Source: Flexilinea flocculi
GTDB taxonomy: Bacteria; Chloroflexota; Anaerolineae; Anaerolineales; Anaerolineaceae
Assembly (NCBI RefSeq): GCF_001192795.1
Contig: NZ_DF968180.1
Coordinates: 414,561 to 478,560 of the forward strand
Direction: 5' to 3'
Length of the DNA stretch: 64,000 nucleotides
In this document: positions 53,087-61,776 of the stretch, piece after piece
Layout: each line of letters starts with the position of its first letter
Numbering within the stretch: the first letter of the stretch is position 1
The notes under the pieces: model-generated
The model's input: the letters and a program-made list of their open reading frames with translations, nothing else
Told to the model about the DNA's origin: nothing
Database searches by the model: none
Translations under genes and position numbers: made by a program

Positions 53087-53986
53087 TTAATTTCCCTTAC
53101 GAGCTCTGGGATTATTCCAATCAGCCAAAGAATCACCGATCAGATTGAAGGCAAGAACTGAAAGCAGGATTATGCCTCCTGGAAATAAGGCGACCCAAGG
53201 TGACTCTCTTAAAAATTGCGATGCGGCAGATACATCCACTCCCCATTCAGGAGTTGGTGGTTGCGCACCAAGTCCAAGGAAACCCAGGCTGGCGGTTTGC
53301 AAAATCGCACTGCCAAAATTCAAACTAGCCTGGACAAACAAAGGTCCGAGACAGTTAGGTAAAATGTGTTTCCAAAGCATCCTGAATGTATTCACTCCTA
53401 TGGATTCAGCAGCTTCGATATAAAGAAGACCTCTAATACCAATCGCGAGTCCTCGAGATATGCGGGCGAACTGAGGAATCATCGTGAATATGACTGCGAT
53501 CATTGCATTTCGTAAACTGGGACCTAAAACTGCTGTAAATGTAATTGCTAAAACTAACGTAGGAAATGATAGTAATGCGTCAACAATGCGCATTAGTACA
53601 TTATCAACCCATCCTCCGATAAATCCTGAGAATATACCGATTGATACGCCTATGGAGAATGACACAGCAATTACAATTAAACCAATTAGGAGCGTATTTC
53701 TGCCTCCATATAAGATTCGGGCAAAAATATCTCTCCCCAACTGATCTGTGCCAAAAAGATGTTCTGCATTAGGAGCTATAAGTTTTTCGCGTATAGCGAT
53801 TGAAGTCGGAGAAAAAGATGTCAACTGAGGAGCAAAAACGCAACAAAATATGATAATACAAAGAAGTACCAAACCGAGAATTGCTAACGGATTCCTTTTT
53901 AAGAAATACGTAATGGTTCCCAATGTCTCAGAAAATTGGCTTTTTTGCTTTGCTTGAAATGATTGATTATTCTTTAAATTCTTCAT
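53087..53986 (-). CDS. dppC: Dipeptide/oligopeptide ABC transporter permease, DppC type
   Basis: 299 residues with an N-terminal OppC_N segment (FLKRNPLAILGLVLLCIIIFCCVFAPQL) and six membrane spans in all. EHLFGTDQLGRDIFARILYGGRNTLLIGL is the DppC hallmark, and EAAESIGVNTFRMLWKHILPN is the EAA coupling loop. Pairs with DppB. The start follows dppB by 19 nt, with AGGTATTAATCG upstream. Confidence 0.95.
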   Translation of the reverse strand: MKNLKNNQSFQAKQKSQFSETLGTITYFLKRNPLAILGLVLLCIIIFCCVFAPQLTSFSPTSIAIREKLIAPNAEHLFGTDQLGRDIFARILYGGRNTLLIGLIVIAVSFSIGVSIGIFSGFIGGWVDNVLMRIVDALLSFPTLVLAITFTAVLGPSLRNAMIAVIFTMIPQFARISRGLAIGIRGLLYIEAAESIGVNTFRMLWKHILPNCLGPLFVQASLNFGSAILQTASLGFLGLGAQPPTPEWGVDVSAASQFLRESPWVALFPGGIILLSVLAFNLIGDSLADWNNPRARKGN

Positions 53987-54005
53987 ACGATTAATACCTC
54001 GTTTA

Positions 54006-55010
54006 TCACTTTACCCGTATACGCGGATCTAATGTTCCATAGAGAAGATCAACGAGAAATGAAGACACCATATATACAACTGCGAAAAATAAAGTGGCTC
54101 CCTGTACAACAGGATAATCTCTGACACTGATTGCTTCGAACATAAATCGTCCGATTCCTGGCCAGGAAAAAACAGTTTCTGTAAGAATTGATCCGCTAAG
54201 TAATTCTGCAAATTTCAATCCCATAACTGTTATTACTGGCAAAATTGCATTTCTAATTTCATGGCGAAAAATGATGCTAAGTTTATGCAGCCCTTTTCCA
54301 TTTGCAGTTCGTATATAATCGGAATTAATGACTTCCAGCATATTACTTCGTAAAAATCTGGCGATTGTCGCCCCATAAAATGCAGCTAATACCGAAGCGG
54401 GCAAAATAACATGCTGGAAGGCATTCCAGGCAACAGAAAAATTTCCTGCGAAAAGATTTCCCAGAATTAGAAATCCACCTGTTGAGGATGCTCCACTATA
54501 GACATCAACTCGTCCTGAAATGGGAAACCACCCAAGATTAAGTGAAAAAATGATCTGTAATATCAATGCGAGCCAAAATGCAGGTGTTGAAACTCCAATG
54601 AGAGAAAAAATCCTAGTTATTTGATCAAACAGGCTGTTGGGAAAGAGAGAAGAAATTATGCCAATCGGAATTCCAATAATAATTGCTAATAAGGCTGCGA
54701 AAATGGATAATTCAATTGTTGCAGGCAATCTGCTCAGGAGTTCTTGCATGACCGGCTTTTTTGTCCTTAATGAATCCCCCAAATCGCCTTGGAATAAACC
54801 GGAAACATACGATAGGAATTGTTTACTTACTGGCTCATTTAAATCTAATTGTTCACGCAAAAATTCGATTTGTGAATTCGTTGCTCCAGCTCCAAGTAAT
54901 GCAACTGCTGGATCTCCCGGAATAAATCGAACCAACCCAAAAATAATTATTAACACCAGTAATAGCGCAGGAATACTATATAATAGACGTTTAACAGTAA
55001 ACTCAAACAT
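54006..55010 (-). CDS. dppB: Dipeptide/oligopeptide ABC transporter permease, DppB type
   Basis: 334 residues, six membrane spans. It starts MFEFTVKRLLYSIPALLLVLIIIFGLVRFIPGDPA, the DppB signature, and includes the EAA-type loop RTANGKGLHKLSIIFRHEIRNAILPVITVMG and a C-terminal LVDLLYGTLDPRIRVK. GAAAGGTGAAAT precedes the ATG. Forms the channel with DppC. Confidence 0.95.
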   Translation of the reverse strand: MFEFTVKRLLYSIPALLLVLIIIFGLVRFIPGDPAVALLGAGATNSQIEFLREQLDLNEPVSKQFLSYVSGLFQGDLGDSLRTKKPVMQELLSRLPATIELSIFAALLAIIIGIPIGIISSLFPNSLFDQITRIFSLIGVSTPAFWLALILQIIFSLNLGWFPISGRVDVYSGASSTGGFLILGNLFAGNFSVAWNAFQHVILPASVLAAFYGATIARFLRSNMLEVINSDYIRTANGKGLHKLSIIFRHEIRNAILPVITVMGLKFAELLSGSILTETVFSWPGIGRFMFEAISVRDYPVVQGATLFFAVVYMVSSFLVDLLYGTLDPRIRVK

Positions 55011-55095
55011 ATTTCACCTTTCATTAGCCTGTTCATCCAGTGCGCAAGACTGAATGAACAGGCACATTGAAATATTAAATTTCTTTTTTTACTTG

Positions 55096-56673
55096 CTACT
55101 TTGCTTCTTTATACACACTCCAATATTCATTTAGTGGTGGTGCACTGTTTATTACTAAACCTTTAACTTCTGCACGTTTGAAGATAATCACATTGGGGCT
55201 AAACAGATATAAACCTGGAACCCAATTTACTAGCTCTTTCTGAATTTCAGAATAAATAGCCTTTCTTTCGTTCTGGTCAGTTGCTGTTTGAGCATTTAAT
55301 ATTTTTTGGTCCAAGTCTGCATTGAAAGGCATTCTAAGTGTCATTGCAGTATCTGCTAAGGATGACAGATAATCAATTGTGATATGAGCTTCCGGATCGT
55401 TGTACCAGGGTTGTCTTCCACCTAAATAGATATCAAAATTTCCGGAAACAACAATATCGCGAAATGCAGGGAATTCCATTTGAATCACTTCAACGTTGAT
55501 TCCTACTTTAGAAAAATTATCCTGAAGATAGGTTGCAACCATTCCCCAAAGAGTCCCTTGGAATGTATACAACTTAAAGTTCAGATCACCTTCGTTATAT
55601 CCAGCTTCTTTTAATAACGCAATTGCTTTTTCCGGATCGTATGTATAAGGTGAATTCTCTAAAATTGCCGGATCAAATGCCCAGTTATTGGATGTTAAAG
55701 GACCCATTACACGTGATGCAGTTCCACCGAGTAGATAGTCAACGATTCCGTCGTAATCAACTGCATATGCCATAGCCTGTCTGACTTTCAAATCCTTTAC
55801 CGGACTCGTTGTGCTGTTATTATTGAAAGCTAATTCCCGGATGATTTGGCTGTTCAAAGAGATCACTTCAATATCAGGATTTGTTTCAAATGCTTTAATG
55901 TCTTCGACTGGCAAAGAATACAACTGTCCGTTTTGTTGGCTGATATCGACAGAACCATTTTCAAGTTCCAACCGTCGCGTTGAAGCATCTGGAATAATTC
56001 GGTAAATAATCTTTTCAATCTTTGGAGCCCCTCTCCAATAGTCATGATTTGCTGTTAACACGACTTCTGTGTCAGGTGTCCAACTTTCGAAGATATAAGG
56101 ACCAGAACCAACAGGTTTATTTGCGAAGTCTTCTCCTAAACTCTCAGCACTTGATGGACTGACAATCGCTGCTTCCGGCATGGCGAGCCAAGATAAAAAC
56201 ACAGAAATTGGTTGATCAAGAGTGATTTTTAAAGTTAATGTATCAACAGCTTCCATGGATGAAATGTATCCAAAATATCGATTCATATAGGAACTTTGAT
56301 CTTTTGTCCGTTGAAGTGCTGATTTTATTGCCTCGGCATTGACTTCTGAACCATCATGAAACTTTACATTCGGACGAATTTGGAACGTATAAATTGTTCC
56401 ATCTTCCGAAATTTCCCAACTTTCAGCTAAACGCCCTTCCAACTCGGAAAAGTCAGGAGATTTCCATGCTACTAAAGTATCAAAAATATTAATGATAATT
56501 TCGCTTCCAACAGGATATGCTTTACTAAGCGCAGGATCGATACAACTTGGATCTGAATCTGCAGCGATGACTAAAGTTTTTTCCCAATCAGAATCGGCTG
56601 AAACGGTTACCAATGTACTGAAAATTACCAAAATCAGTACAAATGAAAACAAGAAACAAAATTTACCTTTCAT
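55096..56673 (-). CDS. Secreted family 5 solute-binding protein of the peptide transporter
   Basis: 525 residues from ATG 56673, chosen because GGAGGG sits 3-4 nt upstream and the signal peptide MKGKFCFLFSFVLILVIFSTLVTVSA begins there. The mature protein is DppA/OppA-like: IDPALSKAYPVGSEIIINIFDTLVAWK, WEISEDGTIYTFQIRPNVKFHDGSEV, NKPVGSGPYIFESW and VRQAMAYAVDYDGIVDYLL. It delivers the substrate to DppBC. First gene of the operon; a strong terminator at 57143 separates it from the M24 genes upstream. I found no convincing promoter hexamers in the gap. Confidence 0.93.
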   Translation of the reverse strand: MKGKFCFLFSFVLILVIFSTLVTVSADSDWEKTLVIAADSDPSCIDPALSKAYPVGSEIIINIFDTLVAWKSPDFSELEGRLAESWEISEDGTIYTFQIRPNVKFHDGSEVNAEAIKSALQRTKDQSSYMNRYFGYISSMEAVDTLTLKITLDQPISVFLSWLAMPEAAIVSPSSAESLGEDFANKPVGSGPYIFESWTPDTEVVLTANHDYWRGAPKIEKIIYRIIPDASTRRLELENGSVDISQQNGQLYSLPVEDIKAFETNPDIEVISLNSQIIRELAFNNNSTTSPVKDLKVRQAMAYAVDYDGIVDYLLGGTASRVMGPLTSNNWAFDPAILENSPYTYDPEKAIALLKEAGYNEGDLNFKLYTFQGTLWGMVATYLQDNFSKVGINVEVIQMEFPAFRDIVVSGNFDIYLGGRQPWYNDPEAHITIDYLSSLADTAMTLRMPFNADLDQKILNAQTATDQNERKAIYSEIQKELVNWVPGLYLFSPNVIIFKRAEVKGLVINSAPPLNEYWSVYKEAK

Positions 56674-57007
56674 TTTCCCTCCAAATTTCAATTAAAATGT
56701 CTGTTATTCAAATAAATAAATCACTGATTTATTGAGTAACCTAAATAATGGGTAAAATAATTTAACGAAAAATAACATGATGCAGATCTTAATCTTGTAA
56801 TTTCAAATATCCAATCGAATCCATTTTCAGGCAGTCATTTTAATTTTGACAATAAACTGGAAATTACAATTTTGACTTTATCAAAGGTTATAATCTAAAG
56901 ACAAACCGACAATCTGTTTTCCCAATTAACTATTTTTAGTATATTTGATTCTTTCTATAGTGATAGATACAAAAATCCACTTTTTTTTGAAGTACAATTC
57001 AATCCGC

Positions 57008-57129
57008 TGATGGCTATTACTCGAAATATGGAAGAATTGATGGATGGTATGTTTCTTTCTGTTACGTTTAGAAACAACATAATAGTTGGTTTTCTCTCTT
57101 TTCTTAGAAGTTTTTCCAGGTTTTGAATT
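57008..57129. repeat. Degenerate AATTCGAAATATGG element
   Basis: GGCTATTACTCGAAATATGG and CAGGTTTTGAATTATTATC are the ends; the inner GATGGTATGTTTCTTTCTG and GAAACAACATAATAG arms only partly pair. It lies in the 577-bp gap between the M24 block and the binding protein, which holds no gene I can support. Confidence 0.55.
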
Positions 57130-57142
57130 ATTATCTTCTGGT

Positions 57143-57187
57143 AAAAAACAGTAACCGCTCATTATGAATGAGCGGTTACTGTTTTTT
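57143..57187 (-). terminator. Strong terminator after the M24/PhzF/RidA operon
   Basis: A perfect 21-bp stem with a 3-nt loop: AAAAAACAGTAACCGCTCAT plus T pairs with its complement around ATG. It is flanked by A- and T-runs on both sides, so it should terminate in both directions, and lies 64 nt past the last stop of the minus-strand operon. Confidence 0.9.
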
Positions 57188-57250
57188 ATAGAAATGCAAT
57201 CTCTTGTTGGAGGATGTATTGTTTAATGAGTCCTTACATATGACCGTTTC

Positions 57251-58423
57251 TTAGAATGTATAGGCTGTTGTATAGGGGGCATTCCAATTTTCATACCAAC
57301 CAATAATTTCACATCCTTCTGGTGTAATAAAAATTGTATCTTTCGAAGTAATGATTTCTCCATGGATATACCGGGCGGACAACTGCAGCACTACGGACAT
57401 GTTCTCTGCCAGAACGGTCGGATCACTAGCGGAAATATAAGGCGATTCGACAGGTTCCAATCCAATGCCATGACCAAAGCCAAATTCTTTGATCATATCC
57501 AGACCCAATTCATTGGCTTTATTGAGGATTGATGTGTAAATTTCATTCGCTGCGATTCCCGGTCGAATGATTGAACATGCAAAGCTGCGGAGATCAGCAA
57601 TTTTTGCGAAAAACTCGTCCTGGACGTTATTCAGCTTGCCTTTTAAGAGTGTTCTTGCATCATTAGCCCAGTAATTATTAACCATTCCGCACATTTCTAA
57701 TCGCAGCAATTCACCTTCCCGATACTCAGTTTCATTACCGATCCCAAATTTTGGTGGATTTGCCCACAGTTTCTTGGATTTATCACCAGAAATTGCCTGC
57801 GAAACGGCATTGTATCCGCTGATATGCAAGCCGCGTTCCAATGAATGAACACGGATATCTTCTGTAAGGAATTTTTCTGTTTTTGATTGAATTGTTGCAA
57901 TGTGGTGAATAGCTCCTGCGATACCATGATCGACGATTTCTGCCGCTTGTTTCAGATTGTTCAGTTCTGTCTCATTCTTAATCTGGCGTAAATCGGTTAT
58001 GAAATTCACTGAATCAGAAAAATGAACGGATGGTAGCGCTTCGGTCAATCGGTCGAATACCTTTTGGGACAGATAAGTTCCTTCAAAGCCAAGATTTGAT
58101 CCTGCACGAAAAAAATATCGAATTTCTTCAATTAGGATATCGGTTGCCTTCTGGATGGGATCCAGACAAGATTCATAAACAATGATGTTGTCATTCCATC
58201 CCTCGTTTGAAAAGCTGGAGGATAGCGATTTTGGGCAAATCAGTACTTTTCTCTCATGGCTCCATAATACGTACACACAGTAATTCTTCATCGTCTGAAG
58301 AAACATCATACGAATGCCTGTAATCATGGTAAGGTTTACAGGATCGGAAATGATCAATCCATCAAAATTCGATTGCTGTGCGAATGATGTTTGAAATTTA
58401 TTAATTAGGTTTCTTTTCCACAT
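57251..58423 (-). CDS. M24 (pita-bread fold) protein with degraded metal site, copy A
   Basis: 390 residues with the creatinase/prolidase N-terminal domain and a C-terminal pita-bread domain. Active-site motifs are recognisable but altered: LRLEMCGMVNNYWANDART (first ligand Asp appears as Glu, second Asp kept), FGFGHGIGLEPVE (His kept), VVLQLSARYIHG (the usual Glu of the EPG loop absent), and TSKDTIFIT (the usual Glu is Lys). This resembles creatinase, which hydrolyses its substrate without metal, more than active Xaa-Pro peptidases. It begins 9 nt after copy B. The substrate is unknown; a C-N bond in an amino-acid derivative is likely. Confidence 0.85.
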   Translation of the reverse strand: MWKRNLINKFQTSFAQQSNFDGLIISDPVNLTMITGIRMMFLQTMKNYCVYVLWSHERKVLICPKSLSSSFSNEGWNDNIIVYESCLDPIQKATDILIEEIRYFFRAGSNLGFEGTYLSQKVFDRLTEALPSVHFSDSVNFITDLRQIKNETELNNLKQAAEIVDHGIAGAIHHIATIQSKTEKFLTEDIRVHSLERGLHISGYNAVSQAISGDKSKKLWANPPKFGIGNETEYREGELLRLEMCGMVNNYWANDARTLLKGKLNNVQDEFFAKIADLRSFACSIIRPGIAANEIYTSILNKANELGLDMIKEFGFGHGIGLEPVESPYISASDPTVLAENMSVVLQLSARYIHGEIITSKDTIFITPEGCEIIGWYENWNAPYTTAYTF

Positions 58424-58432
58424 AGGTTTGCC

Positions 58433-59593
58433 TTAGTGATTTGATCTGCAACCGTCGATACGATATAAATGATTCCATTCTTTGAAATCACTCAGTTTCC
58501 GGTATCCGCGATTCGTAATTTCGTAAGTCTCAGTGGAGTGTATGATGGCACCTTGCGGTCCATATGTTTTAATCTTTAGCACAATCACCATTCCTTTTTC
58601 AAAACTGTCAGGATTATCGATTGTGATAAATGGCCATTCTGCCTCTGAGAGTCCCAATCCATGTCCGAAACATGTCTCATCATATAATGAAATTCGAGAT
58701 GAATCTGCTTTTTCTTTGATCAGTTTACAAAAATCACCAATCACAATTCCAGGTTTTAATAAACTTTGAGCGTAGATAATCAGGGATTGATTTGCCTCAA
58801 ACGCATCTTCACTCTCTTTGTCCGGTTTTCCAATATAGAACATTCTGCTGCAGGCGTTCCAATATCCCAGATATTCACTGGTGTAATCGATCCGAATAAG
58901 GTTGTCTTGATTGACAAATGAAAAATCCTGAATTGGGGTAATTTCTGCTTTACCCTCAGCGCCTTGAGAAATATTCAGATGACCGATGCCACAGGTTCCA
59001 AATTCAATGGCATGCACACGAACGCGTTCAAGAAATTCGGAAAGCGTGTAATAAGACGACATCGTCGTCCCTTCCACATGATTCAGCGCGCCAATCATTC
59101 CTCGGTCTGCAATTTGTGCGGATTGGTGCAAGAATCGGATTTCCTGTTCGCTTTTAATCATGCGGTTTCGCCATAAAAGCTCATCACAATCCTGCCACTT
59201 CAGATGGTTCAATTTTGCAGATAACTGTTTGATTTCATTAACCGTCCAGGCGGGAAAATCCAGTGCCAGATTCTCTGTATCAATTTTCATGTCGGTTACA
59301 CTTTTTATGACTGCGTCACAAAAAGCCTGATCCGGAGATCCCTGATTTAAGTTATAGGAGACGATCGAATGATTCCATTTCTGATCTTTTGCCACATCCA
59401 GCCAATCAACGGGGACAATCAGGACAAATTCGTTTTTTTCAGGAATTCCAACCAACGCGGTCGAATAAGGCGAATTCTCAGGGTATGGGAATAGGACATT
59501 CGTCAGATAACTTACATGGGAAGGCTGTTTGATGATGTATCCCGAAACATGCTGTAATTTTTTTTCGATATTCAAGAAAACGTTTTGGTTCAT
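58433..59593 (-). CDS. M24 (pita-bread fold) protein with degraded metal site, copy B
   Basis: 386 residues, same two-domain layout as copy A but clearly diverged. Motifs: LIRIDYTSEYLGYWNACSRMF (first Asp kept, second lost), FGHGLGLSEAEWP (His kept), IVLKIKTYG (Lys where Glu is expected), and HSTETYEITNRG (Thr where Glu is expected). The two copies have therefore lost different metal ligands, which suggests either two different metal-free hydrolases or a heterodimer with shared duties. It lies between the phzF-like gene (8 nt) and copy A (9 nt). Confidence 0.85.
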   Translation of the reverse strand: MNQNVFLNIEKKLQHVSGYIIKQPSHVSYLTNVLFPYPENSPYSTALVGIPEKNEFVLIVPVDWLDVAKDQKWNHSIVSYNLNQGSPDQAFCDAVIKSVTDMKIDTENLALDFPAWTVNEIKQLSAKLNHLKWQDCDELLWRNRMIKSEQEIRFLHQSAQIADRGMIGALNHVEGTTMSSYYTLSEFLERVRVHAIEFGTCGIGHLNISQGAEGKAEITPIQDFSFVNQDNLIRIDYTSEYLGYWNACSRMFYIGKPDKESEDAFEANQSLIIYAQSLLKPGIVIGDFCKLIKEKADSSRISLYDETCFGHGLGLSEAEWPFITIDNPDSFEKGMVIVLKIKTYGPQGAIIHSTETYEITNRGYRKLSDFKEWNHLYRIDGCRSNH

Positions 59594-59601
59594 ACCATTT
59601 T

Positions 59602-60495
59602 TTAACCCACTTCAATGATCCCATCAATAACCTTGACTGCCGCTCCGCCAAGTTTTATCGATTTGATTTGATTTTTCTCCCGGACAATTTCTAATTTGCC
59701 AAAACCCGGGCGACCAATAAAATGTCCCTGTTCCACCGGAATTTCATCTTTCTCAGCGAGTCCATAGTGAGCCATATAAGATCCTGCGGCTCCTACAGCA
59801 GATCCGGTAAAGGGGTCTTCAGAAAAATTTAACGGATCACAAAGTCTGCCATGTAATCGCGTCTCTTCTGAAAAACCGTGTGTTGTAAACACATAAACTG
59901 CCGATACTCCAAATTTTTTTAATACCGCAGCCAGTTTGTCACGGTTCATTTCCAATTTGGCGATTTTTTTCAAATCCTTAATCGGCAACATCATAAAATT
60001 CGTTCCGGTACCAACAATTTGCGGTGGACAATCTGGAATCAGATCATCCGTTGATAAATCTTTAAAACAAGAAACCATGACTTCTGCAGTCTCTTTTTCT
60101 CCAAAGACTGGTTTTGATTGCGTCATGACAACGTGGTCAATTTTTCCATTGACAGCATGGATATCGACTGGCAGTACGCCGATATTAAATTCCAGCTGGA
60201 TTGTTGATATCGGCTGATCTAAAGGAACCTTCCCTTCCAGTCCAAGCATAAAAGCTGTCGCTATCGTTGGATGACCGGCAAAACCAAGTTCTCCGCGCGG
60301 AGTAAAATAACGAACCCTGAAGTCGGCTTTATCCGACGGCAGGACAAAGCTGGTCTCGGATAAATTTGTTTCTTTCGCAATCGACTGCATTTGTTGATCG
60401 GATAAACCATCTGCGTCTGGAATAATTGCGCAAGGATTTCCTTCAAATGGATTCGTGCTGAATGCATCAATTACCACAATCCTTCTGATACTCAT
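59602..60495 (-). CDS. PhzF-like isomerase/epimerase family protein
   Basis: 297 residues from ATG 60495: GGAGG lies 7 nt upstream, and this ATG overlaps the ridA stop (ATGA); an ATG at 60501 would be only 1 nt from the GGAGG. It starts with the family hallmark VIDAFSTNPFEGNPCAI and has NLSETSFVLPS (Glu near 46, the catalytic acid in PhzF), FTPRGELGFAGHPTIATAF, and DPFTGSAVGAAGSYMAHYG. The fold is diaminopimelate-epimerase-like. PhzF-family proteins isomerise unsaturated amino-acid-derived acids; the actual substrate here is unknown. In operon with ridA and the M24 pair. Confidence 0.9.
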   Translation of the reverse strand: MSIRRIVVIDAFSTNPFEGNPCAIIPDADGLSDQQMQSIAKETNLSETSFVLPSDKADFRVRYFTPRGELGFAGHPTIATAFMLGLEGKVPLDQPISTIQLEFNIGVLPVDIHAVNGKIDHVVMTQSKPVFGEKETAEVMVSCFKDLSTDDLIPDCPPQIVGTGTNFMMLPIKDLKKIAKLEMNRDKLAAVLKKFGVSAVYVFTTHGFSEETRLHGRLCDPLNFSEDPFTGSAVGAAGSYMAHYGLAEKDEIPVEQGHFIGRPGFGKLEIVREKNQIKSIKLGGAAVKVIDGIIEVG

Positions 60496-60857
60496 TGACA
60501 TACCTCCGCAATAACGTCCATTTCGACCTTTGCTTCCGGATCCGGGAGGCCAATGACAGCAATACAAGTTCGTGCCGGGAAATGCTCTGAATCAAAATAT
60601 TTCCGATATGCTTGATTCATGTCTGAAAAATAACGCATATCGGTCAGATAGATGTTGATCTTGAGACAATGATTCAAGGATGATCCTGCAGTTTCAAGCA
60701 GTCTCTTAAGATTTTTCAACAAGGTTTCTGTTTGTTCAGCGATGTCCGAGGACATGATACCTGTATTTTCATCCCGTCCGACAGCTCCTGAAATATAAAT
60801 GGAGCTGTCTTTGATGGTGTATTTTGAAAATGGCAGGTTTGAAATTCCGTTTGACAT
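60492..60857 (-). CDS. ridA: RidA family enamine/imine deaminase
   Basis: 121 residues. The trimeric YjgF/RidA fold is shown by FSKYTIKDSSIYISGAVGRDENTG, DIAEQTETLLKNLKRLLETAGSSLNHCLKINIYLTDM, and the C-terminal active-site motif FPARTCIAVIGLPDPEAKVEMDVIAEV with the conserved Arg near 95 and Glu near 110. RidA hydrolyses reactive enamines such as 2-aminoacrylate formed by PLP lyases; the PatB-type lyase nearby is a natural source. It is 9 nt downstream of the PPC gene and overlaps the phzF-like start. Confidence 0.92.
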   Translation of the reverse strand: MSNGISNLPFSKYTIKDSSIYISGAVGRDENTGIMSSDIAEQTETLLKNLKRLLETAGSSLNHCLKINIYLTDMRYFSDMNQAYRKYFDSEHFPARTCIAVIGLPDPEAKVEMDVIAEVCQ

Positions 60858-60866
60858 GGTGATGGT

Positions 60867-61376
60867 TTACCTTGCTTTCCCAGTTTCAACATACCAGTTT
60901 TCTGGCGCATGAATATTTACATTATCCTCATGTTTACTGTCAATTCCTAAAATTTCGGTGATAAAAACTTCCAGATTTCCTTTAGCGATGGTTCCCTGGA
61001 TTAAATGCCCTCCGGTGATCGGAGCATTCCAGGCTGCACCGACAATGTAATGAATAGCCGGGAAAGGTTCTTCTTTTCCGTCATCCAACTTACGAAGATG
61101 GATAAATCCGCTCATACTCAATAGCATTGTCAAATTTTGGACATCCATTGCTGTCTCGTGATGCCAATTATCAGGATCCTGAGAATCAGGGGTCCAAATC
61201 ATCATGCGTGCTGGTTCAAAACCACCCATAAATGCAGTGTGAACTTGAGCAAACCGAATTTGATTATCCTTAGCGAATTGCTGGATGCTTTCATAAACGT
61301 CATTTCCGGTTGTAATTCTTAGGAGCCATTCTCTGCCCTTTGAACATTGTACAGCTTGATATTTAGAATTTACCAT
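60867..61376 (-). CDS. PPC/DUF296 domain protein
   Basis: 169 residues with one PPC (DUF296) domain: WLLRITTGNDVYESIQQFAKDNQIRFAQVHTAFMGG, a central beta region FPAIHYIVGAAWNAPITGGHLIQGTIAKGNLEVFITEI with the conserved GGHL, and a short tail. Bacterial stand-alone PPC proteins form trimers; the function is largely unknown, although some bind metals or small molecules through the GGH site. It is the first gene of the block with ridA, phzF-like and both M24 genes. AAAGGAGATCAT precedes the ATG, and a divergent MocR regulator gene starts about 400 bp away. Confidence 0.85.
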   Translation of the reverse strand: MVNSKYQAVQCSKGREWLLRITTGNDVYESIQQFAKDNQIRFAQVHTAFMGGFEPARMMIWTPDSQDPDNWHHETAMDVQNLTMLLSMSGFIHLRKLDDGKEEPFPAIHYIVGAAWNAPITGGHLIQGTIAKGNLEVFITEILGIDSKHEDNVNIHAPENWYVETGKAR

Positions 61377-61518
61377 ATGATCTCCTTTATTATTGATTAG
61401 TAATTTGGATTAATTTAAATTCTGAAAGAAGTATCAGCATTTTGAAATACAAGAAGGACTCTCTCAATTCGAAATATCAGTGAAAACTTCAAAATACTGA
61501 AAATGAACATAAAAATTT

Positions 61519-61641
61519 GCTGCAATTCAAAACATGAAAAGAATTCTTTGTTATTGCGTTGTTTTTACGCTCCGCGTAAAAACAACGCAATAACAAGTTT
61601 TCTCTTTTTCTCAAAAGGCTTTTCCTAATTTCGAATTATTG
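61519..61641. repeat. Full-length AATTCGAAATATGG repeat with 23-bp perfect hairpin
   Basis: A perfect 23-bp inverted repeat lies at 61548-61570 and 61574-61596 (TTGTTATTGCGTTGTTTTTA plus CGC, loop TCC). Ends are TGCAATTCAAAACATG and CTAATTTCGAATTATTG, with the TTTTCTCTTTTTCTCAAAAGG right module also seen at 52.9 kb. It sits in the divergent promoter region between the PPC and MocR genes. A separate half-site AATTCGAAATAT lies near 61470. Confidence 0.9.
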
Positions 61642-61776
61642 AGAAATCTATCCTTTGTTTCCAATCCATGTTTTTCTATTATAAGGATTCCATAACAAAT
61701 AGACAGATACAGAATTTATTTTTTTTATAAGGTACAATTTATTTAAGGATATGATTCGTGACGATTGCAGGACAAA

